A stretch of 64,000 bases of DNA from Beroe forskalii (GCA_011033025.1 WFMF01000087.1:1-64000), one strand, 5' to 3'; positions 23,200-35,740 are shown, counted from the first letter of the stretch. Translations and numbers: made by a program. Notes: generated from the letters alone by a model not told the origin.

Positions 23200-25800
23200 T
23201 GCGATTTGAGAAAAGCATCATCATCAAAATTTTTCCTCACGTTTCTCAACTCACTCAATCGTTTTTCCTCCAAATCAGGGATATCAATACTGCCATCGTA
23301 GTTTTAAAGTTTTCAATCCAACCCCCACATATAGCCGTTTTTTAAAAGACAAAATTTTACCCAAGGAAACCCAAAAAAAATTTAAAATTTTAAATATAAA
23401 TACCTTTTTTTCCAATGTCTTTTGCCCTTTGGTCGTTTTTTTCCACCTTTCCGGAAAAACCCTTAGAAATTTTTATAAAATTTTCCCCCTTTTTTCTTTC
23501 CGTCTAAATAAAGCTAGTCTCTTTTTGGTTTTCCCCCATGGAAACTTGGAAAGAATCACGGGGCACGACAACAGTACCCCATTTTAAGTCTGGGGGAAGA
23601 TCTTGGAAGCATTTTTTTCCCCCACCAGTGTTTGGCACCTTATTCTCTAAAATTTGGGTTTTGCCTTTCCAACTAAACCAACCGGGGGTTGGCCTTGTAA
23701 ACCTTGAATGTCACCCTTCCTTTTGGGTCCCCCTTGGTTGGGACAAGTTTAATAATTTTTTAAATTAGTTAGTACTCCCTTTTTTCCCTTTTGCTTTTTT
23801 ATTTTAAAGGAATGCCCCCTTTCAAACCTCACTTCCTGCTCAAATTTTAAATTTTTTGAATTTTTAAAAAGGTTGTGGGGTTTATCTCCTTTTTAGCAGC
23901 TTGAAAGGGAGTATTTATTTTTTTAAATTGTTAGGTTTCAAACTCGAAAAAAGGGGGACGTACCCAAAAGGGGCACTCCAGCACTGGGGCCACGGGACAC
24001 CACTTAAAACGCCCAAGTTCCCACGGTCCCCTGGGTGCTCTCTTTTAAGGGGAACCCAGCTTTTCCCAATGACTTTGGGGGAACCATTTTGGAGCAATGG
24101 GGCCCGGGTGGAAGCCAGAAACCCGCCTTTACTGCTGCACACTACAGTTTGGTCAACCTATCTCTGTCCAAAGCACAGAAAAGTGATTTACTCTCTTTTT
24201 GCCCCACTTTTCCCAAGGGTCGGTAAAAGGGTCATGGTAAGTGTATTTTTAAGGCGTGGGCTGGGTTCCCTTAACATAATGTATTTAAAAGGGGTTAGGT
24301 TTCTTTTGGTGGTGATTATCAAATTCGGGCCCTCCTGCTCTCCTTTTTATTTTCTTGAATAAATGGTGTTCGTCGTCTTTTATTATTATTTTTTGGGGTT
24401 TTTTTTTGAAGGGGGGGTGTTTCTTTTAAACTTTTTTTTTTTTGAAAATATTGGGTTTTGAAAATTTTTCATTTTTTTTGATTAGAAACTTTTTCCCAGA
24501 TGTAAATTCTATCAAATTGGTTTTTTAATTTTTTTTTTTTTTATTGCTGAAATAAAGCATTTAAAATTTTAGGGGACATTTTCTTCCCAGTTGTATAAAG
24601 TTTTCTTATTGAAAATTTTCACAGTGTTCTTTATAACTCTGTTTTGTTTTTTTCTGGTTTGGTTTTAAAAAGGTTTTTAATTGGGATAATTTTTTAATTA
24701 AAGTATTTTTTCTTAGTTTTAAGTTTTTTGTTTTGTTTTTATTTTCCCATTTATCCTTTAACTAAAAATTTAATATTTGTTCGGCAACCTTTAAAAAACT
24801 TTTTCCTTTCTTTAAATTTTCAATTAATCTATTTTTGGGACCCCCAACCCCCCCTGGCCCCCCATTTTGGTTTCCCACACCCAACCTTTCCCAAACCCCC
24901 CAGGCACAAACCCCTTTCGGGGCCAGGGGCTTTGGGATCAACCCCCCGGCCCCCCCCCCTCAGATCCCCCGGGGCCCACCCGGTTCAAAAGCGGGGAATT
25001 TCAAACAAAAAAAGAAACCTTGCAACCCCAAGGCATCTTTTGGAAACGGGGTACCCCACAGGGAAACCCCCCAAACCGAAAAAGGCCCTTTTTTAAGGCT
25101 ATATAAAATAAAATTTTTCACACAAAGTACCTTTTCCAATAAAAAGCCGTCGGGGAATTGACTGAAATTGGGGGAGAAAATAAATTTTAAGGATGAAATA
25201 AAATTTGGGTTCAAGCCCCCCCAACTCTTTTCAGACCCCGATTTGTTTTTATTTTTACAAATAAGGGGAATAATTTTAAAAGGGGAATGGTTTTTTTTGG
25301 TTTGTTTTGTTTTCCTTTTTGAAGGTAGATTTTTTATTTTTTCCTTCCCGGGGCCCAGTATCCAGTTGGATTGACTTGTTATTTCCCCCCAGCTCTTTAA
25401 ATTTATTTTAATTTTTTTTTAATTCTTTTTTTGTTTTTTTTCCCTTTTAAAATTTAAAGTACCGGGAATCTGGTAAAAATTAATTTTAAAATTATTAAGT
25501 TTTGTTTTCGTTGATTTCCAAAAGCTTTCCAATTGCTTCTCCCTTGGGAAAAATTTGTTTTGGGGAAGGGTTTTTACCTCATTTTTTTCTTCTTCACGGG
25601 AATTTATATGTTTCCCTGTTTTTTTCTTTTTTTTCCCATCTTAAAAATTTGAAGGTTTGATTAAATTTTTTTCCCTTTGTATTACCCCCTTTTTCAATGT
25701 TTTTTTTATTTTTTGAAGAAAAGGAAAATTTTTTCAAATTGGGTTTTAATTTTTTCCTTTTTTTAATTTCCAATAAATTTTTTTTTGGTTTTTTTTTTTT
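23200..25800. other. Low-quality, homopolymer-distorted stretch
   Basis: Runs of T, G, C and A are inflated throughout. Where it can be compared (23930-24390 against 10870-11360) it differs from the clean copy mainly by run length and by runs replacing mixed bases. That is the signature of poor consensus rather than natural divergence. Proline-rich frames near 24830-25110 are artefacts of C runs. Confidence 0.6.
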
Positions 25801-26940
25801 CATTTTTATAGTTATTCATGTTCCAGTGTCTTTCAGTCTTGGAGAGTTAATGTTTTAAAGCTGTTTTCACTTTAACTCAATTGGTGCTATATTAAGGAGT
25901 AAATTTATGAGTACTTTGGGAGTGCTAGTTTTACACCTTGTTATCATATGTTGTGCCATAGTTTGTATAGGAGTTATTTTAGCTATTTGTGATTTTGTTA
26001 GGTTTCATTGCCCAAACAATAGATCCATAACTTATAATCGGTATGATGATTGTCTTGTATATCCAGAGCATTTGTTGTGAGATATTCCCATTTGCTACCT
26101 ATTGCTCCTTTTTGTGGCAAAAAGAGCCTTTTACTCTTTTGACTACATTTCAGATGATCATTCCATTTTAGTTTATTATCAATTGTTATTCTAAGTATTT
26201 TTACTGTTTTTGATATCTCAATTTTGTGACCATTAAGTTTGATTGATTTTGGGTGTTTATTTTCCTGGTTGTAGACCAGAAAATTACTTTGTTTTAAGTG
26301 TGTTGATTTCTAGTGAGTTTTGGTTACACCATTTCATTATTTTCTCAACCATGTTTTTTGTGTTTATTTTTATTCCATATATATCTTTCCCAGTACTGAG
26401 TAGACTGACATCATCTGCAAATGCTTGTATATTGTCACTGTATTATATAATCAAATTTTAAGCTTATAATGGTCCATAGAGGATTGCACAGATTCAATTG
26501 ATTCTATAGTTTTTGAGAAGTGAAATTTAAAATTTTGGCAGAGCTCTTCAAGAGGGCAAAAGAAGCCCTACTTCAAACTGTTGAACAAAATTCCCCAATA
26601 TCACTTGATTTTAGTGTGACAGATTGGGACCTCACTGGTAGATCTGGAGGATTTTTAGTTCTCATCCGGCTAAAAGCACAAAGAACTATTGACTGTAAGA
26701 GGAAAGACTAATGGCTGATACAGCGCTTAGTCTGTTAGGTTGCACATTGTTCTTATACTCCAAGAGCATAAGAAAGTTGGCAGCCTACTTGTTGCTTCTT
26801 AGTCTTAACGCACCATCGCTGTAGTATTAGCAAGCTAATCTACAGACTACGGCCTCGGGAGCAGCAACGAAGCTCCGTTCCAGGGAATCTCACCGATGTT
26901 CTGATTTAACGGTATGGTGCCCGAATCATCAGAACCTGGT
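23930..26940 (-). mobile_element. LINE-like copy with reverse-transcriptase remnant
   Basis: Both ends match the short retroposon at 10837-11876. The left part (23930-24390) matches its 3' region, and the right part (26500-26940, ending CAGAACCTGG) matches its 5' region. Between them, on the minus strand at about 26460-25810, are reverse-transcriptase pieces: an AFADDV motif (the YxDD position), a WCNQNSLEINTLKTK segment and LRITIDNKLKWNDHLK, in LINE order but with frame breaks. Either this is the longer parent of the short retroposon, or a second LINE landed inside a short copy. The left half is low-quality sequence. Confidence 0.6.
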
Positions 26941-28153
26941 GAAAGGGAGTAACCGTCACAGCTTTCCGAAATCATTATACTATTATACCTGCTTACTTTC
27001 AATACCTTATCGGTCATCATCACCAGTTTGTTCATAGTTGTGTTGTGATTGTTTTCATAAAACTTTATTAAGTACCATAAATTGTCAGATACATTTGTGG
27101 GTGTTGTGAAAGCTGGATTACTAAGCGTGAGTGGTATTTTACTATCATTTCTGGCGATCTACATTTACACATTCACTGTGTCCCACAGATATTTATTTAA
27201 AAATTAATATAGATCATGATCATACGAGCAATACAGGATGTAAAATACATAATATGATTCATTATTGTGGTTGTGACATATATTCACGTGCCTTTTTCCA
27301 CCCTGAATCGTGTTATACCTCGCTATTGCTTGTCAAATAAGTACCTACATTACATCATGGGCCAGAAAGTTTAATATCAATAATGAAAACAAAAAGTAAT
27401 CCAAAATACACGAAACTTCCGGCAGGAAAAACATTTATTACCTTTCATACGGCTAGCGTGTCTGATAGCGTTTGTTGCGTTCTAATTGCCCTACGTCATC
27501 GCGCCAAACATATGTTTGTGAGTTCCTGTGTTTCTAAGTTACCTGAAACGCGAGAAATCGCACCTTTATGTTATGGCGCGATGACGTCACGTGGGCAACA
27601 TCACCGCAACAAACGCTATCAAATACGCTACTGTATGTGAAAGGTAATAATGTATTTTTCCTGCCGGAAGTTTCGTGTATTTTGGATTACTTTTTTGTTT
27701 TTCATTATTGATATTAAACTTTCTCCTCGGCCCATGATGTAATGTAGGTACTTATTTAGACAAGCAATAGCGAGGTATAACACGATTCAGGGTGGAAAAA
27801 AGGCACGTGAATCTATGTCACAACTCACAATAATGAATCATATTATGTATTTTACATCCTGTATTGCTCTGTATGATCATGATTCATATTAATTTTTAAA
27901 TAAATATCTGTGACAGAATGTGTGTAAATGTAGATCACAGGAATGATAGTAAAATACCACTCACGCTTAGTAATTCAGCTTTTCACAGCACCCACAAATA
28001 TATCTGACAGCAATTTATGGTACTTTAATAAAGTTTATACAAAACACCACAACACAACTATGAACAAACTGTGATGATGACCGATAAGGTATTGAAAGTA
28101 AGCAGGTATAATAGTATAATGATTTCGGAAAGCTGTGACGGTTACTCCCTTTC
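26941..28153. mobile_element. ~1.2 kb foldback element
   Basis: It begins GAAAGGGAGTAACCGTCACA and ends with the complement. Mirror blocks run almost continuously to a centre near 27545, and the central part carries GCGCGATGACGTCACGTGGG. An 85-residue frame at 27383-27640 spans the centre and is an artefact of the palindrome. The central words recur on the other strand near 29075-29120. Confidence 0.75.
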
Positions 28154-29262
28154 AAGCTGCTCAGAAGGAGATAAACCCTACAACTTCATAAGATTCAAAT
28201 GGCTCAAATATTTGAGCAGGAAGTGAGTTTGAAGACGGGACATTCTAAACTTCAAAAGCAAGGAAAACGGCAGTACTAACACTGGTTGCAACGACAATAT
28301 TATTAAATTCTAGTCTCAACCAAGGGCAAGACAACAGGATATGAGTGATCAAGCTGCTGACAAAGAGCCAACCTCGGTTGTTCAGTTGGATATGAACGTT
28401 AACACGACAGTTCAGAGAATAAGGTGACTATAACACTGGTGTAAGAAACAGTAAAGATGATCTTCCGACGATCTTCGACAGACTTGAAGATGGCTACTGT
28501 TGTCGTGCCAGTGATTCTTTCCACAGTTTCATGGGTAAGAATCCTATAACAGAGACTAAGCTTTATTTAGACGTGGTAGAAAAACAGGGCAATTTGATAG
28601 TACTACGATTCTCACAGTAAAGGTAGTGCACATACATGACCAAAGGGCAGAGATGGACATTGGACATTAAAGGTATTTATATGCAATCAAATTTTTGCTT
28701 CTCTGATAAATTGTCATTTTACACGGCTATGTACTGTTGGATGAAAATTTATCAGAAAACAAAAAACATCGTTGAATGATGAATCAACGGTACATATGAC
28801 TCGGGATAGGTAGGTACAGTCTACACAAATCATGATTCAAGAACTAGAAGTATACTTTTTATAGCGTGTAATCATTTTGCAACTAAATATGTGTCATCAT
28901 AATGTTTGGTAAATATTAGTATTACTCTTTTCTTGCATACATCTACTTGAAATTTATAGTATCATACAATTGCAAACAGTAAAGAAAACAAAATTTTAAA
29001 CGATCAACTGAAATTCCGACAGTTGTACCCATTTTAACACCTCTATACATAGATTTCACACGTATTGTAACGCTGCGCGGCAACCTGTTGTGCCCACGTG
29101 ACGTCATCGCGCTGAAATCTATAAACCGCAATAACTCGCGACTTAATTGAGATAGAGGCATGGGGATTTCACCATTGTATAATATGCAACGTGAGAAGTG
29201 ATAAAATCATAACCATTTTAATTTTCTTAAAAGTCAATTCTATAGTGAACTACCCCTTTAAT
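28154..29262. other. Mostly non-coding; fragment of the foldback centre at 29040-29130
   Basis: A short piece near 29075-29120 repeats, in opposite orientation, the GCGCGATGACGTCACGTGGG centre of the preceding foldback. At 28490-28534 a 15-codon hydrophobic stretch starting with ATG ends at a GTAAGA donor-like site, but no partner exon was found. Otherwise I see nothing. Confidence 0.35.
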
Positions 29263-31303
29263 GTTGTCCAATGGATCAAATGGTCCAAAGGAACATCATA
29301 TGCGGTCTTACAGTACAAGTTTGTTTTTTTAAATAACTATGTCCATATTACGAGCTGGTGTCAATTTGAGTTGGTTGGACATTTCTAAGTTTGTTTCCAC
29401 GTTTTGAAAACTTCACAGACAATTTTGCATATGAACAGAATCTGAATTAAGTTAAGGAGTCAAATCTTGGGTAATAATTATGATAATTAAATTATTACGT
29501 TAATTTAGTTGTACAAGAAATGCTTTTGTTCTATTTGTAGGTACTTTACGCGATGGGTTTGATCGTATTATTAGGGGAGGGAACTGCAGCTGCCACACCC
29601 CGGCTATCAGCACTGTATAGTGTAAACTGTCCTATATGAGTATATGGATCCATATTGTGTCGATTGGGTTACTTGCTTGCACATGCTTTCCGACATGGCA
29701 AAGATGTCCGTATACGACCTTGCTATTGTATCCTCGCATAATTAGCGACAATTTTTCGGTTAACACATATGCTAGAAAACTATCGACTCATGGGGGGGGG
29801 GCTCAGGTAACTTTTTCACGGAACATATGATAAAAAGTACCCAAAGGGTGTCAGGGACAAATTTCGAAGAGCACTCATGGTAAGATTGATCCAAAATTTG
29901 GGTGTTTGCCAAACCAACAGCAGGTTATGTGACATAAATTGCAGGTGCATAAACAATGGCCAAAATTTTTAAATTTAGAAATATGCGTGGAGTGTGTATA
30001 GGAGTTAAAGAGTGTGTAATTATCTGGATATGGGTTTATTATTCGTGTTCTTTTCCGTGCCTCTCCATATCTTAGCCAATTTAATCCTATTCCACCCATT
30101 TTCTATTATTTTCATATTTCAGCACGCCGTTTATCTATTCCATTTATCATTATTTCCTATTCTTTTTCCAGTTCCATTCTAAAATAGACAGTAACTAGAC
30201 CGTTCCTTTTTCCCTTCCGACTATCACTATCTTAGGGCCGTAACTCTTAAAAAACAACTCACCCTCTCAAAAAATTACCCCTTACTAACGGACTTCTTTA
30301 TTAACCTTTTAATTTATTTCCTTGTGTTTAAATCAAACGCTGTTTCTGTTGCTTGTTTGAGACGAATTTCGTTTTGGTCACACATATAGAAGATCAAAGA
30401 CAAGCCTTGGAAAATAGCTGATGGGTTTAAATCCCGAAAGACCACTAAAGAAAAGCAAATAGGAAAAGGATGAGTGTTTTTAACGCATTTTTACCTCTTA
30501 TTTTCTTATCTTATTCTTTTTCTTTTAATATTTTTCATATCCACTTAGTACTCACTTACTGTGGGGGGGGGGTTGCCGTCCTGGCCAGGACGGAATTAAT
30601 CAATTTTCCCCTAGTACAGAATAATTAATTTTGGGAAGGGTTAGCAGAGATTGAGTTTTATCGAGTATGTGCCCCGCGGCTTACGCCATGCACGCAATAA
30701 CCTAAATAATCTCCAACTACAGCGCTAGGTATTTTATGTTATTTTACCACTTTCAAAACTACTGTGTACAATCAAATTCAGACGACAAGTACAACGAATC
30801 AACTACTTCCTGCTTTCCTGTTAACATACCAGTTTTCTGCTTCATTTAGAGTATCCACTTTATTGCCACTAGGTGCCGAAGTATCATTTGTTGACTAGTT
30901 TTGTCTATCTTCTTTAACAATAATCTATTAATTAGATTTTTATGACGGGAGCATTAATTCACACTAGTTCTTCTAACTTATTAGGAATAAGCTAATAGAC
31001 GGAAAAGTATTCATTACATCAGACAGTAAAATCGTCTATTCACTCATTTTTCTTGTCCGAACTACCAAATCTATTCTTATGCGTAAGACTCAGGGTAGTT
31101 AATTTCTTTTAATCCAGTACAATCCTCCCGTAACGGGCGTATAAGCGCATGTTACTATCTGTTGCTTTTTTTATCAGTCATAATTCTTTAGCCTCAAGTT
31201 TACTGCATCGACGCAACACTATTTCTCATGGCTCGCTACGTTTAAAGTATCTTTTACTTAAATCATCACCATTTTCTTATGGCAATTTTTATTGAAGGGT
31301 TTA

Positions 31304-31437
31304 GTAACGAGTAAAAAGTACTAAACGTCATATTACACACTCGAGGGCCGGAGGCCCGATTGTGTAATATGGCATTAAGAAACCGAGGCCGAAGGCCGAG
31401 GTTTTTAATGCTGAGTTTAGTACTTTTTACGAGTTAT
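31304..31437. mobile_element. Foldback element N2, sharing a hairpin cap with N1
   Basis: Outer arms TAACGAGTAAAAAGTACTAAAC and the complement GTTTAGTACTTTTTACGAGTTA enclose two hairpins. The first has tip GA-GGGCC-GGA-GGCCC-GA (31343-31359) on ATTACACA/TGTGTAAT arms. The second is CATTAAGAAACCGAGGCCGAAGGCCGAGG...TTAATG, whose tip (31383-31401) is identical to the second tip of N1. The outer arms have no similarity to N1. Confidence 0.65.
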
Positions 31438-31984
31438 TAAACTGAATTATGCACCGAATTTACTCGGAAAATGGCAATATTTTCAAACACAAGGAAATGT
31501 TTTAAATTAAGATATGAAGGTACAGTTTGCTCAGCTGTGCGAATTAAATTATTACGCACTGTTCTAATGCACCATAATAAATTATTATGACCTACAGTGC
31601 GTAATAAATCCGGATTTCGGCACTACAGTGCGTAATAATTTATTGCGCACGGTACCCTGGTGCCTATAGGGTTTTTGAATACATAGCATAAACATGCCTG
31701 GAAGGTGCATAACTTTACCTTAAGAATACTCTTCACGATGGGCACATTGTTGCAGTACTTCTTTTTGGCAGGCTAATTTTAATTATCTCTTTAACATTCT
31801 TCCACTCTAATGATTATGGGTGTACGGGTAGATTTGTAGGGAACTGGTAGGGTATTTTACCTCGAATAGCTCTGTCATTCATAATACTGCTTATGATGGA
31901 GATATATGCAGGTGTAGCCTTTTTCCCGACTAGTTTTGCCAATTTATCTTCAACAAGCATTGCTTATTAATCTGTACCGTTACT

Positions 31985-32660
31985 CCTCATGATGGGCGCA
32001 ATGGCGCAGTATTTCATTGATTAACTATACTGGGCATTTATACTTATAGGGCATCTTCATGATGGGTGCAATGGCGCAGTATTTCATCGGGCATTTATAG
32101 GGCATCCTCATGATGGGCGCAATGGCGCAGTATTTCATTGGGCATTTATAGGGCATCCTCATGATGGGCGCAATGGCGCAGTATTTCATTGGGCATTTAT
32201 AGGGCATCCTCATGATGGGCGCAATGGCGCAGTATTTCATTGATTAACTATATTGGGCATTTATAGGGCATCCTCATGATGGGCGCAATGGCGCAGTATT
32301 TCATTGATTAACTATATTGGGCATTTATAGGGCATCCTCATGATGGGCGCAATGGCGCAGCATTTCATTGGGCATTTATAGGGCATCCTCATGATGGGCG
32401 CAATGGCGCAGTATTTCATTGGGCATTTATAGGGCATCCTCATGATGGGCGCAATGGCGCAGTATTTCATTGGGCATTTATAGGGCATCCTCATGATGGG
32501 CGCAATGGCGCAGTATTTCATCGGGCATTTATAGGGCATCCTCATGATGGGCGCAATGGCGCAGTATTTCATTGATTAACTATATTGGGCATTTATAGGG
32601 CATCCTCATGATGGGCGCAATGGCGCAGTATTTTTGATTAACTATATTGGGCATTTATAG
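31985..32660. repeat. Minisatellite, 51-bp unit with 64-bp variants
   Basis: The unit includes CATCCTCATGATGGGCGCAA, TGGCGCAGTATTTCATTGGG and CATTTATAGGG. Some copies carry an extra GATTAACTATATT. A 51-bp period keeps frame, so the minus strand reads as 17-residue repeats (MKYCAIAPIMRMPYKCP). I treat this as a repeat effect, because flanking frames do not continue it. Confidence 0.85.
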
Positions 32661-35600
32661 CGTTTTTTTCAGCATCTTCATGATAATGATATGCAGGGGT
32701 TGCATTGGCGTGATATTCTAAACATCGGCAAGCTTTACCTTCTTATCTTTTTCAATCGACTAGCTAAGTCAAATTGGTAGTATTTTCCAATTAATTCAGA
32801 AGATTATTCGGAAAACACTCAAGAATTATAATAACAACACGAGAGAAAACTATACTGGTAGTCTCCCCATGGATGTGCCTGAACATGAATGACGAATGGG
32901 CACCCATAGTAGCTCGAGAAAATATGCTACGGTCGGTCTTGGAATGAAACAAAAACAACGAAGGACCAGATTGATTCTCTTAGACATCACAGAAGCATTG
33001 ACCTCAGTTGACAATTGAAGCCTCGAAGAAGAGAAATCGCACTGATTGCTAAGACTACCAGTTTCAACGAGTATACCAAAAAGAAATTAAGGAAATACAG
33101 TGGAAAACAACAAAAAAACAACAAAATAAACAAACAAACACACAAATCAAAAACACAAACACAGCTTTGGTCATCTGCTACTGATTTGAGCTTTTGCATG
33201 CCGTTCTTCCTACTTTATAGATTCGTCAAGTACCTATTTCTTCTAGAATTCTCATAATACCCTAGTTTTCTCATAAGTCCACGGCCCATCTTGAAATAGA
33301 TAGAAGTAGTGGAGGTTTATTTAGATTATGTCTTGGACTTATGGCTTTTTTTTATAATTAGTGCACTGTCGTGAAAAACCTCCTCATTATTAAATGTGGC
33401 CGTCCTTACTCTCAGCATGATCATATTATGTTGGTTTTTCTAGCATTGGTATGTTAACAGCTTCCTCTTTGACCAGGAACCCTTTCTCTTGTTCCAGCTT
33501 CATCGTAATCAGAGACTGTCTGCCAGCTCTAGAGAGTGTGGCGACTCTCCAGGTAAGTGGTACTCCTTTCCGCATTGGATAACTCTCCTAAAATTCAACA
33601 CAATGGGCGCAAAGACGCAATAAAAGGGAAGGGGAAAGGATGCAATTGGTGAAATTTTTGCTGACTGGAGAAATACAATTAGATGTAAAGGGCGCTAAGA
33701 CGCTAACTGGATTGTTTTAAAACATACTTATAAACCAGCAAGCTCACTTCAATAGATACCTAAGTAATAAAAAAAAGTTCAATTGAGGAAATAAAGGGGG
33801 AAATAAATTGGGAAACAAAAGGGGGTACATAAATTGTCCGACGCCATCGGACCCCCTCGCGGGTATCAGACAACATCTGGCAATACAAAGGAGAGTATTC
33901 CATAACTAAGCCCATTGCCAAATTATCCCAATTTAAGAACGGGATTTACTCGGCGAGTCTTGGCTAGCTCAACCAAAAAAAAAAAAATTATCTGGATATG
34001 TAAGTGTGCAACCTTATATATCAACAGATAATGTAGTTTTGAAGAGTTGAACCGAGAGAAGATTTCTCATAAGTACCTATTTCAGAAACAATTGGTTTCA
34101 ATTTTTCAAAAAAAAAGTTACAAAAACAAGTACGGTATCAATCAAAACAAGAAAACTATTTTCGAATATCTGGAGCAGGATGTTAGGCCCCCTCACTTTA
34201 GGAAGCATGAAATGCCAGCTTATGCACTCCACTTAATCTGATCGTCTCAAAGCTGAGATATACTTCTATACTTCGATCTATTGAAACCCAATATGATAGC
34301 AGTCTCCAGAGGCCGAGGGTAGTTTTGACGCTTATGTGTTTTTCAATTCAATTCAATTATAAATTTTTACAGCACACAGAAAACAATATACTCTCCTAGC
34401 TTCATATGTGAAACATCTGTGGTCCTCTCAGGCATACAAATCTCAAAGCACTATCGCTCCTGCCAGAATGAAACCACTGATTAATTATCATAGGTAAAAC
34501 CAAGTCCACAAATGTTAGACACCGATTTGTCACCAGTACCGGTTTATCAATCGAAGTGTTATTGATATAACATGTGTTCTCACTTCATATGAAACCGGTA
34601 CAGGTGACGAATTACACCTAACTTTTCGAGAAAGTCCTAAGCTCCATAACCCAAAATGGCAAAATGATCGAGAGAGACGGCGGAGAGATGCAACAATATT
34701 ATCATTTAGTGCATCGGTCTGGACTCTGAATGATAGTCAAATCCTCAAAGGTCTCACTTATCACAATGATTTTCGACAGAAATCGTATGTACTATGATAG
34801 TATGACCCTTTGCCGGTCACGTTGAGAAGAGTAAAGGGCATAGTAAAGGACATATTCAGAAGAGCAGGAGTTAGGTAATCAGGTTTCCTGAGGAGTTCCC
34901 CATCCAGCAATCATTTGCAGAAATAGACGCCTGAGCAGAGAGCAGTCTTATAGAAGTATAGAGCGATGACCAGACAGACGGGAATATACTGTGAATAAGG
35001 ATGATATCCTGGTATAATCACTCAAATTGGCAATCTTCAAGGTTTAAGTAAAACTGCCTCGCAAAGTTTCAAGGTATTTTTCTTGGCACACGTGGATAAT
35101 GTTGAGTTTAGCAACAACAAAAGCAGTCTTGTTCATTTGAGTTAGAGAAGATCAGCTCAGCAAGTGCAAAGGAAGATCGAGGTATCAAGGGTAATGCAGC
35201 CTCCTACTTGTCAGATGATGGCACCCAACACAAACTTGCTACCTAACTTATAGAGCAAAATATAATAGTATAATGTGCGGTCTAATAAACCGTTGGTTAA
35301 GGTTTCCAGAAAAGCAGGAACTTGGATGCTGCCGAAAAGAAATGCAGAGCAGAAAGGTCATTCAACAAAAATCAATCATCGGAGAGGAAAGGTAAATCGC
35401 AACCGATCATGACTGAAACGTTATATATTACAGCAAATTACATTATGTCACAAGACAAACATTCGATAACAACGAGCAATCGACCTGGATGTGTAACAGT
35501 GAAATGCAATTATGGCGTGTCTGTGCAAGTCACCAGGTGTTGATTGCTTGCGGAGTAACTTGAACCTTCAAAAGTTGAATATGTGCGCGGCGTAGTAGAT

Positions 35601-35740
35601 TTTGAAAATGCGCGCGCTGCCTGCAAGAAATCACGCAATAATTCGATGGGCCGCGCCAAAAAATTAGTTCTTCGTCTCTTTTGCTATGGAGGACGCGCGA
35701 ATTTTTTTCCGGGTGTATTTTCTATTGCCGCGGACTTTAG

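Larger units (their letters stand above)
30033..33985 (+). mobile_element. Poly(A)-tailed ~3.95 kb retro-insertion, 15-bp target duplication
   Basis: The insert is bracketed by AATTATCTGGATATG (30018-30032 and 33986-34000). It ends in a run of 13 A, the last of which overlap the duplication; the uninterrupted X copies A and B give the empty site. These are marks of LINE-driven target-primed insertion on the plus strand. It holds no long open frame: the content is AT-rich sequence, a foldback (N2, 31304-31437), a 51-bp tandem array (31985-32660) and scattered degenerate copies of ATGGGCGCAATGGCGCAG. It is a retrocopy of a long non-coding transcript or a decayed LINE; I cannot tell which. Confidence 0.75.
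29263..35740. repeat. Dispersed repeat X, copy C (split by a 3.95 kb insertion)
   Basis: The left part is 29263-30032 and the right part is 34001-35740. Together they equal about 2.5 kb and align with copies A and B across the break. The split falls inside AATTATCTGGATATG, which is duplicated on both sides of the insertion. Confidence 0.75.

Noticed and set aside
24728-25214. Proline/glycine-rich frames
   Set aside because: They lie in a homopolymer-distorted stretch where C and G runs create proline and glycine codons.
27383-27640. 85-codon frame across a palindrome centre
   Set aside because: It spans both arms of the foldback; its second half mirrors the first, and no family is recognisable.
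28490-28534. ATG plus 14 hydrophobic codons ending at a GTAAGA donor, possible signal-peptide exon
   Set aside because: No following exon was found and a 45-bp match to this pattern is expected by chance.
30420-30450. GGTTTAAATCCC word resembling a tRNA T-arm
   Set aside because: No acceptor stem, anticodon arm or A box could be placed around it. No tRNA or rRNA gene was found in the window.
32025-32572. 17-residue tandem repeat protein (MKYCAIAPIMRMPYKCP)
   Set aside because: The array has 64-bp variants that break the frame and no start, signal or flanking coding sequence; it is explained by the 51-bp minisatellite.
31985-32660. CRISPR-like regular array
   Set aside because: Units are continuous tandem copies without unique spacers, in a eukaryotic context.
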